DNA from: CAADGL01 sp964643885
GTDB taxonomy: Bacteria > Planctomycetota > Phycisphaerae > UBA1845 > Fen-1342
Assembly: GCA_964643885.1 (NCBI GenBank)
Contig: CAZXUI010000044.1
Location: 1-35,369 of the forward strand
DNA length: 35,369 nt
Direction of reading: 5' to 3'
Each line of letters starts with the position of its first letter. The stretch's first letter is position 1. A model generated the notes under the pieces. The model was not told the origin of the DNA and ran no database searches. It worked only from the letters and a program-made list of their open reading frames with translations. Positions 15,141 through 23,810 of the stretch are shown here, in pieces. Both the position numbers and the translations under genes were made by a program.

Positions 15141-16901
15141 CTACTGAAGGTTGATCAGCACCAGCACGAGCCCCTTCTCGCCCTGCTTCAGCGCGCTCAT
15201 CGCCTTGCCGATCACCGCCCCGCCGCGCCGCTCCGCGTCCACGGCCTTCATCGCGTGGCCCGGCGTCTGCGACGTGGTCAACAGGTCGCCCGGCTCGATC
15301 GCATGCTCCGACGCATCGCACCAGGTCCACACCCGCCCGGACAGCGCCACCGGCGGCGAGCTCTCCCGGTCCGTCCCCGGCAGGTTCCCCAGCACGGCGC
15401 CCACCGGCAGATCGCCCGCGCCGCTGACCACGCCGGCCACCTTCGAGTTGTACGCACCCTGCGACATGCAGAGCTGCCCCGGACTGGCCGCGTCGATCAT
15501 CACCACGTGCCCCGGCTCGACCTTTCCGCTCGTGGGGAAGCGCTCGGCCACGTCCGCGCCGAGAATCTCCAGCACCTTGACCTTCGTCGTCCCGTCGCGG
15601 TCGATCTGGAGCATCTTCTCGTTGGCGGTCGGGTTCACGTCCGTGCCGAAGGTGATCACGAGGTCGCCCACGTTGTCCGTCGTCCGGGCGTACATGCCCC
15701 ACTTGTATTGCGTCAGTCCCTTCTCGGCGAACGTGATCCCGGAGCCCACGTTGCCCAGGTGATCGCTGTACAAGCCCAGCCACGCATTGCCCGTGTCGTG
15801 GATCAGCAGGTCCTCGAATTGCAGGTCATTGTTCGTCATCAGGCTCGTATTGCGGCTGACGATCAGCTTCGGGTCGTCGACCGAGACGTTCAGCGAACCG
15901 ATCCGCACCGGCCCGCCCGATTCCTGAAGCTTCAGCATCGCGTCCGCCCCGTCCTTGATCGCGAAGATCCTGTTCCCCTCGAACTGGATGTACTCGGTCG
16001 ACGTTCCGCCCGCCTGGAGCGGATACTCGCTGACCGCGCGGAACGACGGCGGCACCACGTTGTCCTCCGTCCCCAGCACCTTCACGTGCAGCCGCGCGCT
16101 GGGGTTGTTCACGCCGATCCCGACGTCGCCCGTCGGCTTGACCTGAAAATAGCGTGCGTTTGCGTTGCCGGCCGGGTCGCTCCCGTAGGTGATGCTGAAG
16201 TCTCCGCCGTCACCGCTCGTCCGCTGCACCAGCGACCACTTGGTCATCGCGCCGGTCGTGCTGTCGATCTCCGCCAGCGAAATGCCCGACGCCGGCGCGC
16301 CCACCTCGTCCGAGTACAGCCCCAGCCACGCCTGGCCGCCCTCCACCACGATCTGATCCGTCCCCAGGTCGCCGACGTCGAAGTTCAGCAGCGAGCCGGC
16401 GCCCTGCACGTGCAGATAGCTCAGCGGCGACGACTCGTGAATGCCGACGAAGCCCGTGTTCGTGTTGAAGATGTGGTCCCCCGTCACCGACCAGTTCGCG
16501 TCGTTCAGCGACCGGATCGCCAGCGGCGCCGGCCGGATCCGCTGCCGCGGCGTCAGCGTCGTGTACGCGCCCGTGCTGGCCCCCGGGCGGACGGACAGCT
16601 CCAGCCAGCGGGCTTCGGTCGTAAACGCGGCCGCGCCGAAGTCCATGAACGTTCCGAACAGGCCGTCGACGACCGGCAGGTCGTTGGCCATCAGCGTGAT
16701 GCCGATCTGCGTACCCGCGACCGCGTCGTCGAACAGCCGCGCCTGGAAGTCGTAGTCGCCGTTCGCGGGAAGGCCGCCCTCCTCCAGCCTCCCCTGGTAC
16801 GTAAAGCCTGTGCCGACTGCTGTTTGCGCGTACGCTGCGCCGGCCGTCGCCAGCACCGCACCCGCCAGAACAATCGGCCGCATCCAACCACTGGTATTCA
16901 T
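15141..16901 (-). CDS. Large secreted tail-fibre-like protein
   Basis: A 586-aa protein with a signal peptide ending AGAAYAQ. The N-terminal region has FTYQGRLEEGGLPANGDYDF and RLFDDAVAGTQIG, a pattern seen in bacterial surface proteins with fibre repeats. Repeated units in the middle (TGFVGIHESSPLSYLHV; TGDVGIGVNNPSARLHV) are the GNVGIGTxxPxxxLHV motif of phage tail fibres and related adhesins. The segment LGLYSD(E/H) is also duplicated. The C-terminal about 130 residues (GADVAERFPTSGKVEPGHVV; SGRVWTWCDASEHAIEPGDL) form a compact domain often found at the end of such proteins. The start is ATG 16901, with AAGGAG 6 nt upstream; an upstream GTG overlaps that site and is rejected. Likely a cell-surface fibre. 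Confidence 0.8.
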   Translation of the reverse strand: MNTSGWMRPIVLAGAVLATAGAAYAQTAVGTGFTYQGRLEEGGLPANGDYDFQARLFDDAVAGTQIGITLMANDLPVVDGLFGTFMDFGAAAFTTEARWLELSVRPGASTGAYTTLTPRQRIRPAPLAIRSLNDANWSVTGDHIFNTNTGFVGIHESSPLSYLHVQGAGSLLNFDVGDLGTDQIVVEGGQAWLGLYSDEVGAPASGISLAEIDSTTGAMTKWSLVQRTSGDGGDFSITYGSDPAGNANARYFQVKPTGDVGIGVNNPSARLHVKVLGTEDNVVPPSFRAVSEYPLQAGGTSTEYIQFEGNRIFAIKDGADAMLKLQESGGPVRIGSLNVSVDDPKLIVSRNTSLMTNNDLQFEDLLIHDTGNAWLGLYSDHLGNVGSGITFAEKGLTQYKWGMYARTTDNVGDLVITFGTDVNPTANEKMLQIDRDGTTKVKVLEILGADVAERFPTSGKVEPGHVVMIDAASPGQLCMSQGAYNSKVAGVVSGAGDLPVGAVLGNLPGTDRESSPPVALSGRVWTWCDASEHAIEPGDLLTTSQTPGHAMKAVDAERRGGAVIGKAMSALKQGEKGLVLVLINLQ

Positions 16902-17341
16902 CGCCTTCTCCTTCACCGTTGGCCGGCCCTCCGGCCGGCAGCTCTTCGACCCGATCCCGAACCTCTATCCCGGCCGCACACCCGTGCGCGCCCGCTCCGC
17001 CGCAATCGCGGCTTTGCTCACCTCCGAGCCGCGCGCTCGTCCACCCACGTGGGCGTTCGTGTGCGCAGCAGTCCAACGCCAGCAGCCTCGTCTCGTGGCC
17101 ATCCGTGGTGTGGCTGTTCGAAGTGCAAGCAGAAGCGACCCGCTGGCGGCGCTTTCGCGCCTGGCCCGGCCGACGGGCTTCACTCATCATAACGAGATCG
17201 GACCCCCCGGCCGGAAGTTGATTTGCCTCAGATTCCGGCCGGCTGGCGGTAGCGATAACTACGGCATGTTCGACGACGGGGCACCAGGGCGTGACTTGGC
17301 CCGGCCGGGCGATCGGGAGCGCTCGTGACCGGTTCGGCCGC
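16902..17341. other. Intergenic region, 440 bp
   Basis: It lies upstream of the fibre/astacin operon and downstream of pgeF. It contains GGCCGG-CCCT-CCGGCC (16921-16936), a hairpin next to the fibre gene start, and an AT-richer patch (17180-17230) with TATGAT on the minus strand that could be a -10; no matching -35 was seen. No gene is supported. Confidence 0.5.
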
Positions 17342-18121
17342 TTACTTGCCCTTGTCCCCGGCCCGGCTGACGTCGAGCGCCGCCATCAGGCCGAAGTGTC
17401 CGCAACCCGCCCCCTCGCGTCGATACGAGTAGAAAAGATCCGTCCGGGTCATCGTGCAGATGCACGCCGCCTCGATCCGCCCCTCCGGAATCCCCGCCTC
17501 GGCGAGCTGCGCCCGGTTCGCCAGCCACAGGTCGAAGCACATGCGCCCGTTGGAGCGCGGGAAAAGCTCGTCGCGCCGCGGGAGCTTCTCCGCCGCCGCG
17601 TACACATCCTCGCCCACCTCGTACCGCTCCGGTCCCGCGGACGGACCGATCCCGGCGATCATCCGCGCCGCCCGGCAGCCGAACTCGCGCTGCATCGCCT
17701 CCACGAGCCGCGCGGCGATGCCCGCCACCGTACAGCGCCAGCTTGCATGGGCGACGCCGATCGCCGGCGCCTCGGGGTCGTACACCAGGATCAGCGGACA
17801 GTCGGCCGAGAAGGTCATCAGCGCAACGCCGGGTTGATTGCAGATCGCCGCGTCGCACCCCTCCAGCGGCCCGCTCGAGCGGCCGTTGCTGACGACCGCC
17901 AGCTTCGTCTCGTGCACCTGCACGCAGTACGCGATTCTGGCCGGGTCGAGCCCCAGGTCGCCGGCCATCAGCGCCCGCCGCTCGGCACGCAGCGGCGCCT
18001 GCTCGTCGCGCCGTGCGGAGACGTCCAGCGGCCGGGTGGAGAAGGCGTGCTTCAGTCCGGGTTGGTGCCGCAGGGATTCGAATTGCGCGTAGCGCCGCTC
18101 GGCGACGTGCATTAGGTGCAT
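17342..18121 (-). CDS. pgeF: YfiH/PgeF-family protein (laccase-domain, peptidoglycan editing)
   Basis: A 259-aa protein with all YfiH hallmarks: QVH (H70), SADCPL (C108), HASWRCTVAGI (H125) and CTMTRTDLFYSYRREG near the end. C108, H70 and H125 form the metal/active site. Family members act as purine nucleoside phosphorylase/adenosine deaminase in some reports, and as PgeF they remove L-Ser wrongly incorporated in peptidoglycan precursors. The canonical HAGWRGT is HASWRCT here, a conservative variant. It is the last gene of the run that also encodes glutamate racemase, which fits the cell-wall role. The stop of the lipoprotein gene is 52 nt upstream. Confidence 0.88.
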   Translation of the reverse strand: MHLMHVAERRYAQFESLRHQPGLKHAFSTRPLDVSARRDEQAPLRAERRALMAGDLGLDPARIAYCVQVHETKLAVVSNGRSSGPLEGCDAAICNQPGVALMTFSADCPLILVYDPEAPAIGVAHASWRCTVAGIAARLVEAMQREFGCRAARMIAGIGPSAGPERYEVGEDVYAAAEKLPRRDELFPRSNGRMCFDLWLANRAQLAEAGIPEGRIEAACICTMTRTDLFYSYRREGAGCGHFGLMAALDVSRAGDKGK

Positions 18122-18173
18122 CGCGCGACCCTCGCCAAACCGCCCGCGCCGCGCTCCGCCGGACGCAGACCGC

Positions 18174-19001
18174 TCATTTCTGCTTTCGACCCGGATAGAG
18201 CCAGCGGAAGAGCTCTTTCGTCTGGTAGCCGACCTTCTCGTACCAGTTGCGGTACTTCGGCCGGTGCGACTCGGGCAGATACCCGCTATTGGCGAAGAGC
18301 TGCTCGCCGTTCTGGGCCGCCCACTGCTTCCAGGCGTAGTGGTTGCACCCGTGCGTCACGCCCGTCAGCGCCACCAGCGACGATTCGCTCGTGTGCACGA
18401 CCGCGAAATCCTCGTCGCGAAGTGCGTCGATGAGCGCCTCGACTACATGCTCGGCCGGGAAATCGCGCAGCCCGCGTGCCGCCGCGATGCGGACGTGCCG
18501 GTTCAGGTCGCTCCGCAGAAGCTCCAGGAACGTTTCTTCCGTTTCCGCGCGCAGCGCCTCCGGCACGGCCGCCCGGCCGGAGAGCTCCGCCAGCGCGACG
18601 GCCGCGTCCCAGCGCGCCAGCTCGTCCGGCGGCCGGACCTCGTGCGGCGGATGGTTGCGGTAGTTCAGGATCTTCAGGCATGTTTCGGCCGCCCGCGGAT
18701 CATTCCCGCGCGCCAGCCCGCGGATCGCGACGCAGCGGGCCTGCGGATCGCTCTCGAGCAGGGCGATCGCCACCATTCCGTTGATGGCCCAGTCACGGTC
18801 GTATTGCTTGCTCTTGGCGATCTCGGAGACCGCCACGCGGCGATTGTCCGCGTCCGCGTCGGTGACGGCGATGATCATCGACTGCTGCGGTGTGCGCTTG
18901 GGCGCCAGCAGCGCGCGAAAGCCCGAATCCAGCTTCTCGGCGCCGCAGCCCGCCGCGGCCAGCAGCGCCGCTGCCGCACACGCCGCGCTGCGGTGCCGCA
19001 T
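18174..19001 (-). CDS. Lipoprotein with HEAT-like repeats
   Basis: A 275-aa protein. The N-terminus has a hydrophobic stretch ending in a lipobox (LLAAAGC, C19), so it should be lipidated. The body contains HEAT-like alpha-helical repeats (DNRRVAVSEIAKSKQYDRDW; DPQARCVAIRGLARGNDPRA; NRHVRIAAARGLRDF; EHVVEALIDALRDED). The C-terminus (KYRNWYEKVGYQTKELFRWL) is not repeat-like. The start is ATG 19001, with GGAG 10 nt upstream inside the end of murI; only 4 nt separate it from the murI stop, so translation is probably coupled. Likely an envelope scaffold; partner unknown. Confidence 0.8.
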   Translation of the reverse strand: MRHRSAACAAAALLAAAGCGAEKLDSGFRALLAPKRTPQQSMIIAVTDADADNRRVAVSEIAKSKQYDRDWAINGMVAIALLESDPQARCVAIRGLARGNDPRAAETCLKILNYRNHPPHEVRPPDELARWDAAVALAELSGRAAVPEALRAETEETFLELLRSDLNRHVRIAAARGLRDFPAEHVVEALIDALRDEDFAVVHTSESSLVALTGVTHGCNHYAWKQWAAQNGEQLFANSGYLPESHRPKYRNWYEKVGYQTKELFRWLYPGRKQK

Positions 19002-19005
19002 CCGG

Positions 19006-19848
19006 TCAACTCTCCAGCGCTGGGGACGACACATAGCGTTCTGGTTCGACAAACTCGACGCTCTCAATGGGCTGACCGAGGAAACGCGAGCCGACCCGTC
19101 GGAACCGCGCCGGATTGTCGCTCACGTAGCAGCGCATGCTACCGGCCGCCTGTCCGCCGGACAACCGCTCCGCCGACTGGCCCAGCGCCGCCCGCACGCT
19201 CAGCGACGTCTCCAGCCCGCAATCCACGATGTACGTATCCGGACCGAGGAACGCCGCGATCGCCGGCCGCAGCAGCGGGTAGTGCGTGCAGGCCAGCACG
19301 ACTGCCTTCACGCCGCGCCGCCGCAGCGGTTCCAGGTAGTCGCGGACGACATACTGCACCAGCGCATCGTCGGGCTCGCGGCCTTCTTCGACGAGCGGCA
19401 CGAAGAGCGGGCAGGCTGCCGAGATGACCTCGAGCTGCGGCGCCAGAGCCCGGATCGCCACCGGATACGCCTCGCTGGCGATGGTCGCCTCGGTCCCGAT
19501 CACCGCGATCGGCCCTTCGCCCGCGTGCTGAACGGCCGCCCGCGCTCCCGGCTCCACCACCCCGATCACCGGGAGCGGCAGGGCCGCCGTGAGCTCCTCC
19601 AGCGCCAGGGCGCTGGCCGTGTTGCAGGCCGCCACCATCAGCTTGGGGTCGAACTGAAGCAGGAACCGGGCCGCCTCGAGCGCGAATTTCGCCACCGTCC
19701 GCCGCGACTTGCTGCCATAAGGCACGCGGGCCGTGTCGCCGAAATAGACGACTTCCTCGGCCGGCAGGACCTCGCGCAGGTGATGAACCACCGACAGGCC
19801 CCCCAGACCCGAGTCGAAGACCGCGATCGGACGACGAGTTGCGCTCAC
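19006..19848 (-). CDS. murI: Glutamate racemase
   Basis: A 280-aa protein that interconverts L- and D-glutamate for peptidoglycan. It has FDSGLGGLSV (D12, S13), the first catalytic cysteine C75 in AACNTASA, and the second C187 with H189 in LACTHYPLL, together with GDTARVPYGSKS and GTEATI. Length is normal. The start is GTG at 19848 because AAGGAGG lies 6 nt upstream. The frame is open far upstream, into the prepilin peptidase gene on the same strand, but that extension lacks racemase features. It is followed 4 nt later by the HEAT lipoprotein. Confidence 0.95.
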   Translation of the reverse strand: MSATRRPIAVFDSGLGGLSVVHHLREVLPAEEVVYFGDTARVPYGSKSRRTVAKFALEAARFLLQFDPKLMVAACNTASALALEELTAALPLPVIGVVEPGARAAVQHAGEGPIAVIGTEATIASEAYPVAIRALAPQLEVISAACPLFVPLVEEGREPDDALVQYVVRDYLEPLRRRGVKAVVLACTHYPLLRPAIAAFLGPDTYIVDCGLETSLSVRAALGQSAERLSGGQAAGSMRCYVSDNPARFRRVGSRFLGQPIESVEFVEPERYVSSPALES

Positions 19849-19955
19849 CAGGTCCTCCTTGACCGAGCCGATTTGAACGCCCGCAGCATACGTTACTCTC
19901 CCTCGCACGTCCATGAAGCAGCGAAGCGTTCTCGCCGCCCGGCCCGCTGAGTGCC

Positions 19956-21449
19956 TCAGGACGACTCCGGCTCCACCAGCCGCCGCACCAGCCGCGCCAG
20001 ATAAACCGCCGCAACGCCGCCGATCAGCATCACGCCGGTCATCAGCATCAGCGTCTCCGGCCGCTGCCGCGCCGCCGTCGCCAGGTCCGCCGCCAGGTTC
20101 TCCGCCACCCGCGCGGCCGGCTCGTTCAGCCACAGAGCCATCACAAATCCTATCGTCAGCCAAGGCCCGAACGGAATCATTCCGGTCCGTTTCAGCAGCA
20201 ATCCCAGCAGCCAGCCCGCCGTCGCCAGCAAGACCGACAGCAGGAACCCCAGCAGGGCGATATCCCAGCCCGCGGCCGCGCCCGCCGCCGCCAGGATGAA
20301 GATGTCCCCGGTCGCGAACGCCTCCCGCCCGAAGATCAGCGTGAATACCAGCCGCACGATCCAGCCGGCCGTGGCGGCCACGATCGCTCCGTGCATCGCG
20401 AAGGCCGCTCCCGCCAGCGGCACGAGCGATTCCCCCACGGTCCAGCGCACGGCCGCGCTCCAGGCCGCGCCCGCCGCCGGCACGAACGCCACAAGCGCGT
20501 ACACGACGACCGCCGGCAGGAGGATCCCGGCCAGCCAGACCATCTCGCGCAGCGCCACGCGCCGCGCGTGCGGCGCCTCCTCTTCGATCGCGTGCCGAAT
20601 CTCCGCATCCGCCTCCCGCGGCTGGCTGGCCGCCAGCACCGTCGCCGCGAAGACGGCCACCAGCCCGGCCGGCACCGCCAACGCCGCCGAGGCCACCCGG
20701 CTGGGATGCCCGCCCGCTGCGAGGGCGATCAGCCACACCGCCAGGCCGACGAAGGCGATCAGCGCGACGATGGCGACGGTCCATTCCACCGGCTGCTCGC
20801 GCTCGCCGCCGCCGGCGACGGGTTCCGCCGCGCCCTGCTCCTCGTGTTCCGGCGCCGGCGCCTCGCGCCAGACCGTCAGCCACAGCATCACCACGCTCGC
20901 CACGAACGCCGCCGCCGCGGCCGCGCCGAACCCGTTGTCCACCGTGGCCGTCATGAATTCCGGCCGCGGCCAGAGCACATGGGCGACCAGGCCCACCGCG
21001 ATCGCCGTGTAGAGCACGAGCGTGTCGACGATGTACGCCGCCAGGTCCATGCCCGAGCAGGCGATCAGCGCCGCCGTCAGCACCAGCCAGCTCAGCAGCA
21101 GGGGCAGGTCCGCCGGCCACGCCGGCTCGTCCAGCCCCACGCGGGCCCGCTCGACGAACAGCAGATGGAAGACCAGCAGCAGGGCGAAGCCCGTCAGCGC
21201 CTCGACCAGCGGATAGCGTGGCGAGATCGCCGCGCCGCACCGCCGGCAGCGACCCCGCAGCAGCAGCCAGCTCAAGACGGGAAGATTGTCATACCAGTGG
21301 ATAACGGCCCGGCACGCCGGGCAGAACGACCACGTCGGCCGAGTGACCGAAAGCCCCGCGGGCAGACGATAGATCACGACGTTCAGGAAGCTGCCGATGC
21401 ACAGGCCGACGACCCACACGAAGATGCCGACCACGGCCAGTGCGCTCAT
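19956..21449 (-). CDS. Prepilin peptidase (A24) with large internal insertion
   Basis: A 497-aa membrane protein; usual members have 220-290 aa. It starts with GSFLNVVIYRLP, then the N-methylation domain with two Cys pairs (C43-x2-C46 and C68-x2-C71). The aspartyl-protease residues are D135 and D142 (SGMDLAAYIVD) and D382 (ATGDIFILAAAGAAAGW, the GxGD-type motif). About 240 residues separate the two Asp regions instead of about 60. The insertion (about 160-360) contains an acidic/Gly loop and several extra membrane spans. The family cleaves and N-methylates type IV prepilins or type II pseudopilins. Its ATG overlaps the aroK stop (ATGA). No pilin gene is in the window. Confidence 0.85.
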   Translation of the reverse strand: MSALAVVGIFVWVVGLCIGSFLNVVIYRLPAGLSVTRPTWSFCPACRAVIHWYDNLPVLSWLLLRGRCRRCGAAISPRYPLVEALTGFALLLVFHLLFVERARVGLDEPAWPADLPLLLSWLVLTAALIACSGMDLAAYIVDTLVLYTAIAVGLVAHVLWPRPEFMTATVDNGFGAAAAAAFVASVVMLWLTVWREAPAPEHEEQGAAEPVAGGGEREQPVEWTVAIVALIAFVGLAVWLIALAAGGHPSRVASAALAVPAGLVAVFAATVLAASQPREADAEIRHAIEEEAPHARRVALREMVWLAGILLPAVVVYALVAFVPAAGAAWSAAVRWTVGESLVPLAGAAFAMHGAIVAATAGWIVRLVFTLIFGREAFATGDIFILAAAGAAAGWDIALLGFLLSVLLATAGWLLGLLLKRTGMIPFGPWLTIGFVMALWLNEPAARVAENLAADLATAARQRPETLMLMTGVMLIGGVAAVYLARLVRRLVEPESS

Positions 21450-22030
21450 GACCCGTCCGTTCGTCCGCGCGAGACCGTCTCGATCACGGCCATCAGCCCG
21501 CGGATGATATCCTCCGCGGACTTGCCCTCCGTATCGACGGCCGCGTCCGCGACCTCCCGATAGAGCGGCTCACGCACCGCCAGCAGCCGCCGTACTTCCT
21601 CCTCCGGCGGCAGCGCCGTCAACGCCGGCCGCAGCGTCGCGGAGCGCTCATCCGCCGCGAGCCGCCGGGCGAGCTCCTTGGCGCTGGCCCGCAGCCAGAC
21701 GCAGACGCCGCGGCGCAGGACGCGCCGGTTCGCCTCCAGCAGCACCGCCCCGCCCCCCACGCTGATCACCTGCCCGCCGCGCCCGATGACCTCTTCCAGC
21801 ACGCGCGACTCCATCGCCCGAAAGGCCGCTTCGCCCAGCCTCGCGAAGATCTCGCGCACGCTGCACCCAGCCTGCTCTTCGATGAGTGAGTCGGTATCCA
21901 CCGCCGGCCGGCCCAGCCGCTGGCCCAGCCCCCGTGCTGCGCTGGTCTTGCCGCACCCGCGAAACCCGACCAGCACGATGTCCGGCGGCCCCGCCGCGGC
22001 CCGCGGCTCGCCTGCACCCTCGCCGCTCAC
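21446..22030 (-). CDS. aroK: Shikimate kinase
   Basis: A 194-aa P-loop kinase that phosphorylates shikimate at the 3-hydroxyl. Residues: Walker A GFRGCGKTS (22-30), D45 and D47 in VDTDSLIEE, R71 in FRAMES, and the glycine triplet in SVGGGAV (about 91-95). The start is GTG at 22030: its GTG overlaps the TGA of the upstream metallophosphoesterase gene (GTGA). The stop overlaps the ATG of the prepilin peptidase. These two 4-nt overlaps imply coupled translation. An upstream in-frame extension lacks family similarity. Confidence 0.92.
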   Translation of the reverse strand: MSGEGAGEPRAAAGPPDIVLVGFRGCGKTSAARGLGQRLGRPAVDTDSLIEEQAGCSVREIFARLGEAAFRAMESRVLEEVIGRGGQVISVGGGAVLLEANRRVLRRGVCVWLRASAKELARRLAADERSATLRPALTALPPEEEVRRLLAVREPLYREVADAAVDTEGKSAEDIIRGLMAVIETVSRGRTDGS

Positions 22031-22863
22031 CCGTACACCGTGTGCCGCATCGTCCCCTCGATGTCGTCTGACTCGAACGTCACGGCGTGCAGCTCGCGCC
22101 CCTGTCCGGGGTTGATGCACAGCGTTTCGCCCACCACGTCTCTGTAGGTCCCGCTGACCCGCGGCGATTCATGAATGTGCCCGTGCAGCCCGCAGCGCGG
22201 CCGGTGCCGCAGGATGAAGTCGCGCACCGCCCGCGAGCCGATCGGATGCGCCACCGTCGGCAGCCGGTCGAGCGCCGTGTCGTGCGGCGGCGCGTGGGCG
22301 ACGAGAATCCAGTCTCCGTCCGGCGGATTGACGCGAGCCAGGTCATGCTCGAGCGCCTCGGCCGGGCGGAAGCACTCCTCCGGCGTCACCTCGCGGACCT
22401 GCTTGCGTGCCGCGTCCCAGAGCGCCCCGCCGAACGCCGGGATCGGGTCCTCCGCGCGGTCCAGCCGCTCGAAATCCTTGACCCAGAAGGGCGACGGCGG
22501 CGCCAGCGAATAGCCCAGCAGCGAGACGCCCAGGACGGTCCGCGGCAGGTGCGGCTCGAGCAGTACCAGCTCGCCGCGGCGGTCGTACTCGAGCAACCCA
22601 TCCAGCGCCGGGCGCCAGTCATGGTTCCCCAGGATCGTCGCGACGATGCGCCCGGATCGTGCGGCCTGCCACGCGCGGACCCGCGGCATGAACTCGTGGT
22701 GCAGGAAGTGAAGCTGCGACCCGACCGGGTCAGGACCCTCGCCGTCGGGCAGCATGTCGCCGCCCAGGATGCAGAGCTGCGCGGCGGACGATTCGAGCAG
22801 CCCCGTCAGCTCGTCATACAGCCCCAGCTCACCGTGCAGATCGCTTGTATAGCAGATGCGCAT
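22027..22863 (-). CDS. Calcineurin-like metallophosphoesterase
   Basis: A 278-aa protein with the dinuclear metal site: SDLHG (D8, H10), GGD (D36), GNHDW (N80, H81), AHAPPHD (H190) and GLHGHIHESP (H228, H231). It begins at ICYTSDLHGELGLYDEL with no signal peptide, so it is cytoplasmic. Such proteins hydrolyse phosphodiesters or phosphomonoesters; the substrate is unknown. It is the first gene of the compact run through aroK and the prepilin peptidase. No strong RBS is visible next to the ATG. Confidence 0.88.
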   Translation of the reverse strand: MRICYTSDLHGELGLYDELTGLLESSAAQLCILGGDMLPDGEGPDPVGSQLHFLHHEFMPRVRAWQAARSGRIVATILGNHDWRPALDGLLEYDRRGELVLLEPHLPRTVLGVSLLGYSLAPPSPFWVKDFERLDRAEDPIPAFGGALWDAARKQVREVTPEECFRPAEALEHDLARVNPPDGDWILVAHAPPHDTALDRLPTVAHPIGSRAVRDFILRHRPRCGLHGHIHESPRVSGTYRDVVGETLCINPGQGRELHAVTFESDDIEGTMRHTVYG

Positions 22864-23008
22864 CCGTGCGGGTCCGAGAGTCCTCTCCGGCCGGCCGCGG
22901 CGTCAGGCGCCGGCCACGCCGCCGGGGCGTGGCTCGCTGAACGAACCGGCCGTGGCGGATGCTCGCCGGCCGCGGATGGTCCGTCCTCGCTCACGCCGCC
23001 GGCTGGGA

Positions 23009-23233
23009 TCAGTAGACGGCATTCTCCATGCGGGCATCGAGATTGTCGAGCGACCCCTCCAGCCACCCGTTAATCCCCTCGGCGTGATCGAAGAAGGACG
23101 GCGCGTCGTTATGCGGGGCGTAGGGGTTGTAGTGCGGGTCGCCGTGAAGCTGGCACCCGCCGGACAGCCCGGCCGCGATCGCTGCCGCGGCCGCGGTCGT
23201 CACTGTGGATGGGGCTCGTCTGCGAGTTGACAC
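23009..23233 (-). CDS. Small putative lipoprotein
   Basis: A 74-aa protein. The start is GTG at 23233, with GGAAGGG 7 nt upstream. The N-terminus is basic (STRRR), then an Ala-rich hydrophobic segment ends in LSGGC (C27), a lipobox. The mature part (HGDPHYNPYAPHNDAPSFFD) is His/Pro/Asn-rich and then helical. No family is recognised. It lies 145 nt before the metallophosphoesterase start on the same strand and is divergent from the QueD-like gene. Confidence 0.65.
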   Translation of the reverse strand: MSTRRRAPSTVTTAAAAAIAAGLSGGCQLHGDPHYNPYAPHNDAPSFFDHAEGINGWLEGSLDNLDARMENAVY

Positions 23234-23325
23234 GGTTCGACCCTTCCGCGCGCCCCCTGGTCCCTCGGTCCCTCGGTCCCTCTCCCTTATCATCGGCCCC
23301 GCACCGCGGCCGAAAGGAGCCCCGC

Positions 23326-23763
23326 ATGTTCGAGGTCAGCGTATCCGGCTGGTTCGCCGCCGCTCATCAGCTCCGTCTGCCGGACGGCTCGCTCGAGCCG
23401 CTGCACGGGCATAACTGGCACGTGACGGTCACGTTCGCCGGTCCGCGGCTGGATGAGTGCGGGCTGCTGCTCGATTTCGTCGCGCTGCGCCGCCGGCTGG
23501 AGGCGGTGCTGGGGCAGCTTCATGACCGCAACCTCAACGAGCTGGCCGCGTTTGCGGGGCGCAATCCCAGCGCCGAGCAGGTGGCGGTGTGGATCGCCGG
23601 GCAGTTTGGCGCCGGGCAGCTCGGCGGCGGGCCGGCGGAGCCGGGCGGGCAGGCGGCGGCGTGCGCGGCGGGCGGGGGCGCAAGAGCTGCGGCGCGGCTG
23701 GCGTGCGTGGAGGTGGAGGAAGCGCCCGGGTGTCGTGCGCGGTACCTGCCGCCTGGTGCATAG
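23326..23763 (+). CDS. 6-pyruvoyl-tetrahydropterin synthase/QueD-like protein lacking the catalytic Cys
   Basis: A 145-aa protein. It has the metal-binding histidines H14 (AAAHQL), H27 and H29 (LHGHNWHV), the GLLLDF turn, LHDRNLNE, NPSAEQVAVWI, and the C-terminal VEVEEAPGCRARY with E131. E. coli QueD has a catalytic Cys four residues before HGH; the aligned residue here is L23, and no nearby Cys replaces it. The protein is thus QueD-like in fold but may not make 6-carboxytetrahydropterin. A Gly/Ala-rich insertion (about 95-125) precedes the last strand. The start is well supported (AAAGGAG 9 nt upstream). No other queuosine gene lies nearby. Confidence 0.82.
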   Translation: MFEVSVSGWFAAAHQLRLPDGSLEPLHGHNWHVTVTFAGPRLDECGLLLDFVALRRRLEAVLGQLHDRNLNELAAFAGRNPSAEQVAVWIAGQFGAGQLGGGPAEPGGQAAACAAGGGARAAARLACVEVEEAPGCRARYLPPGA

Positions 23764-23810
23764 CGCGGCGGTGACGGATGCGGCCGGGCGGGCGTCTGTG
23801 CCTGCCATCA

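Noticed and set aside
15255..17192. Long plus-strand open frame (645 codons) opposite the tail-fibre-like gene
   Set aside because: It is Arg/Pro/His-rich with no domain and lies antisense to a protein with signal peptide, RBS and fibre repeats. In GC-rich DNA such antisense frames arise by codon bias.
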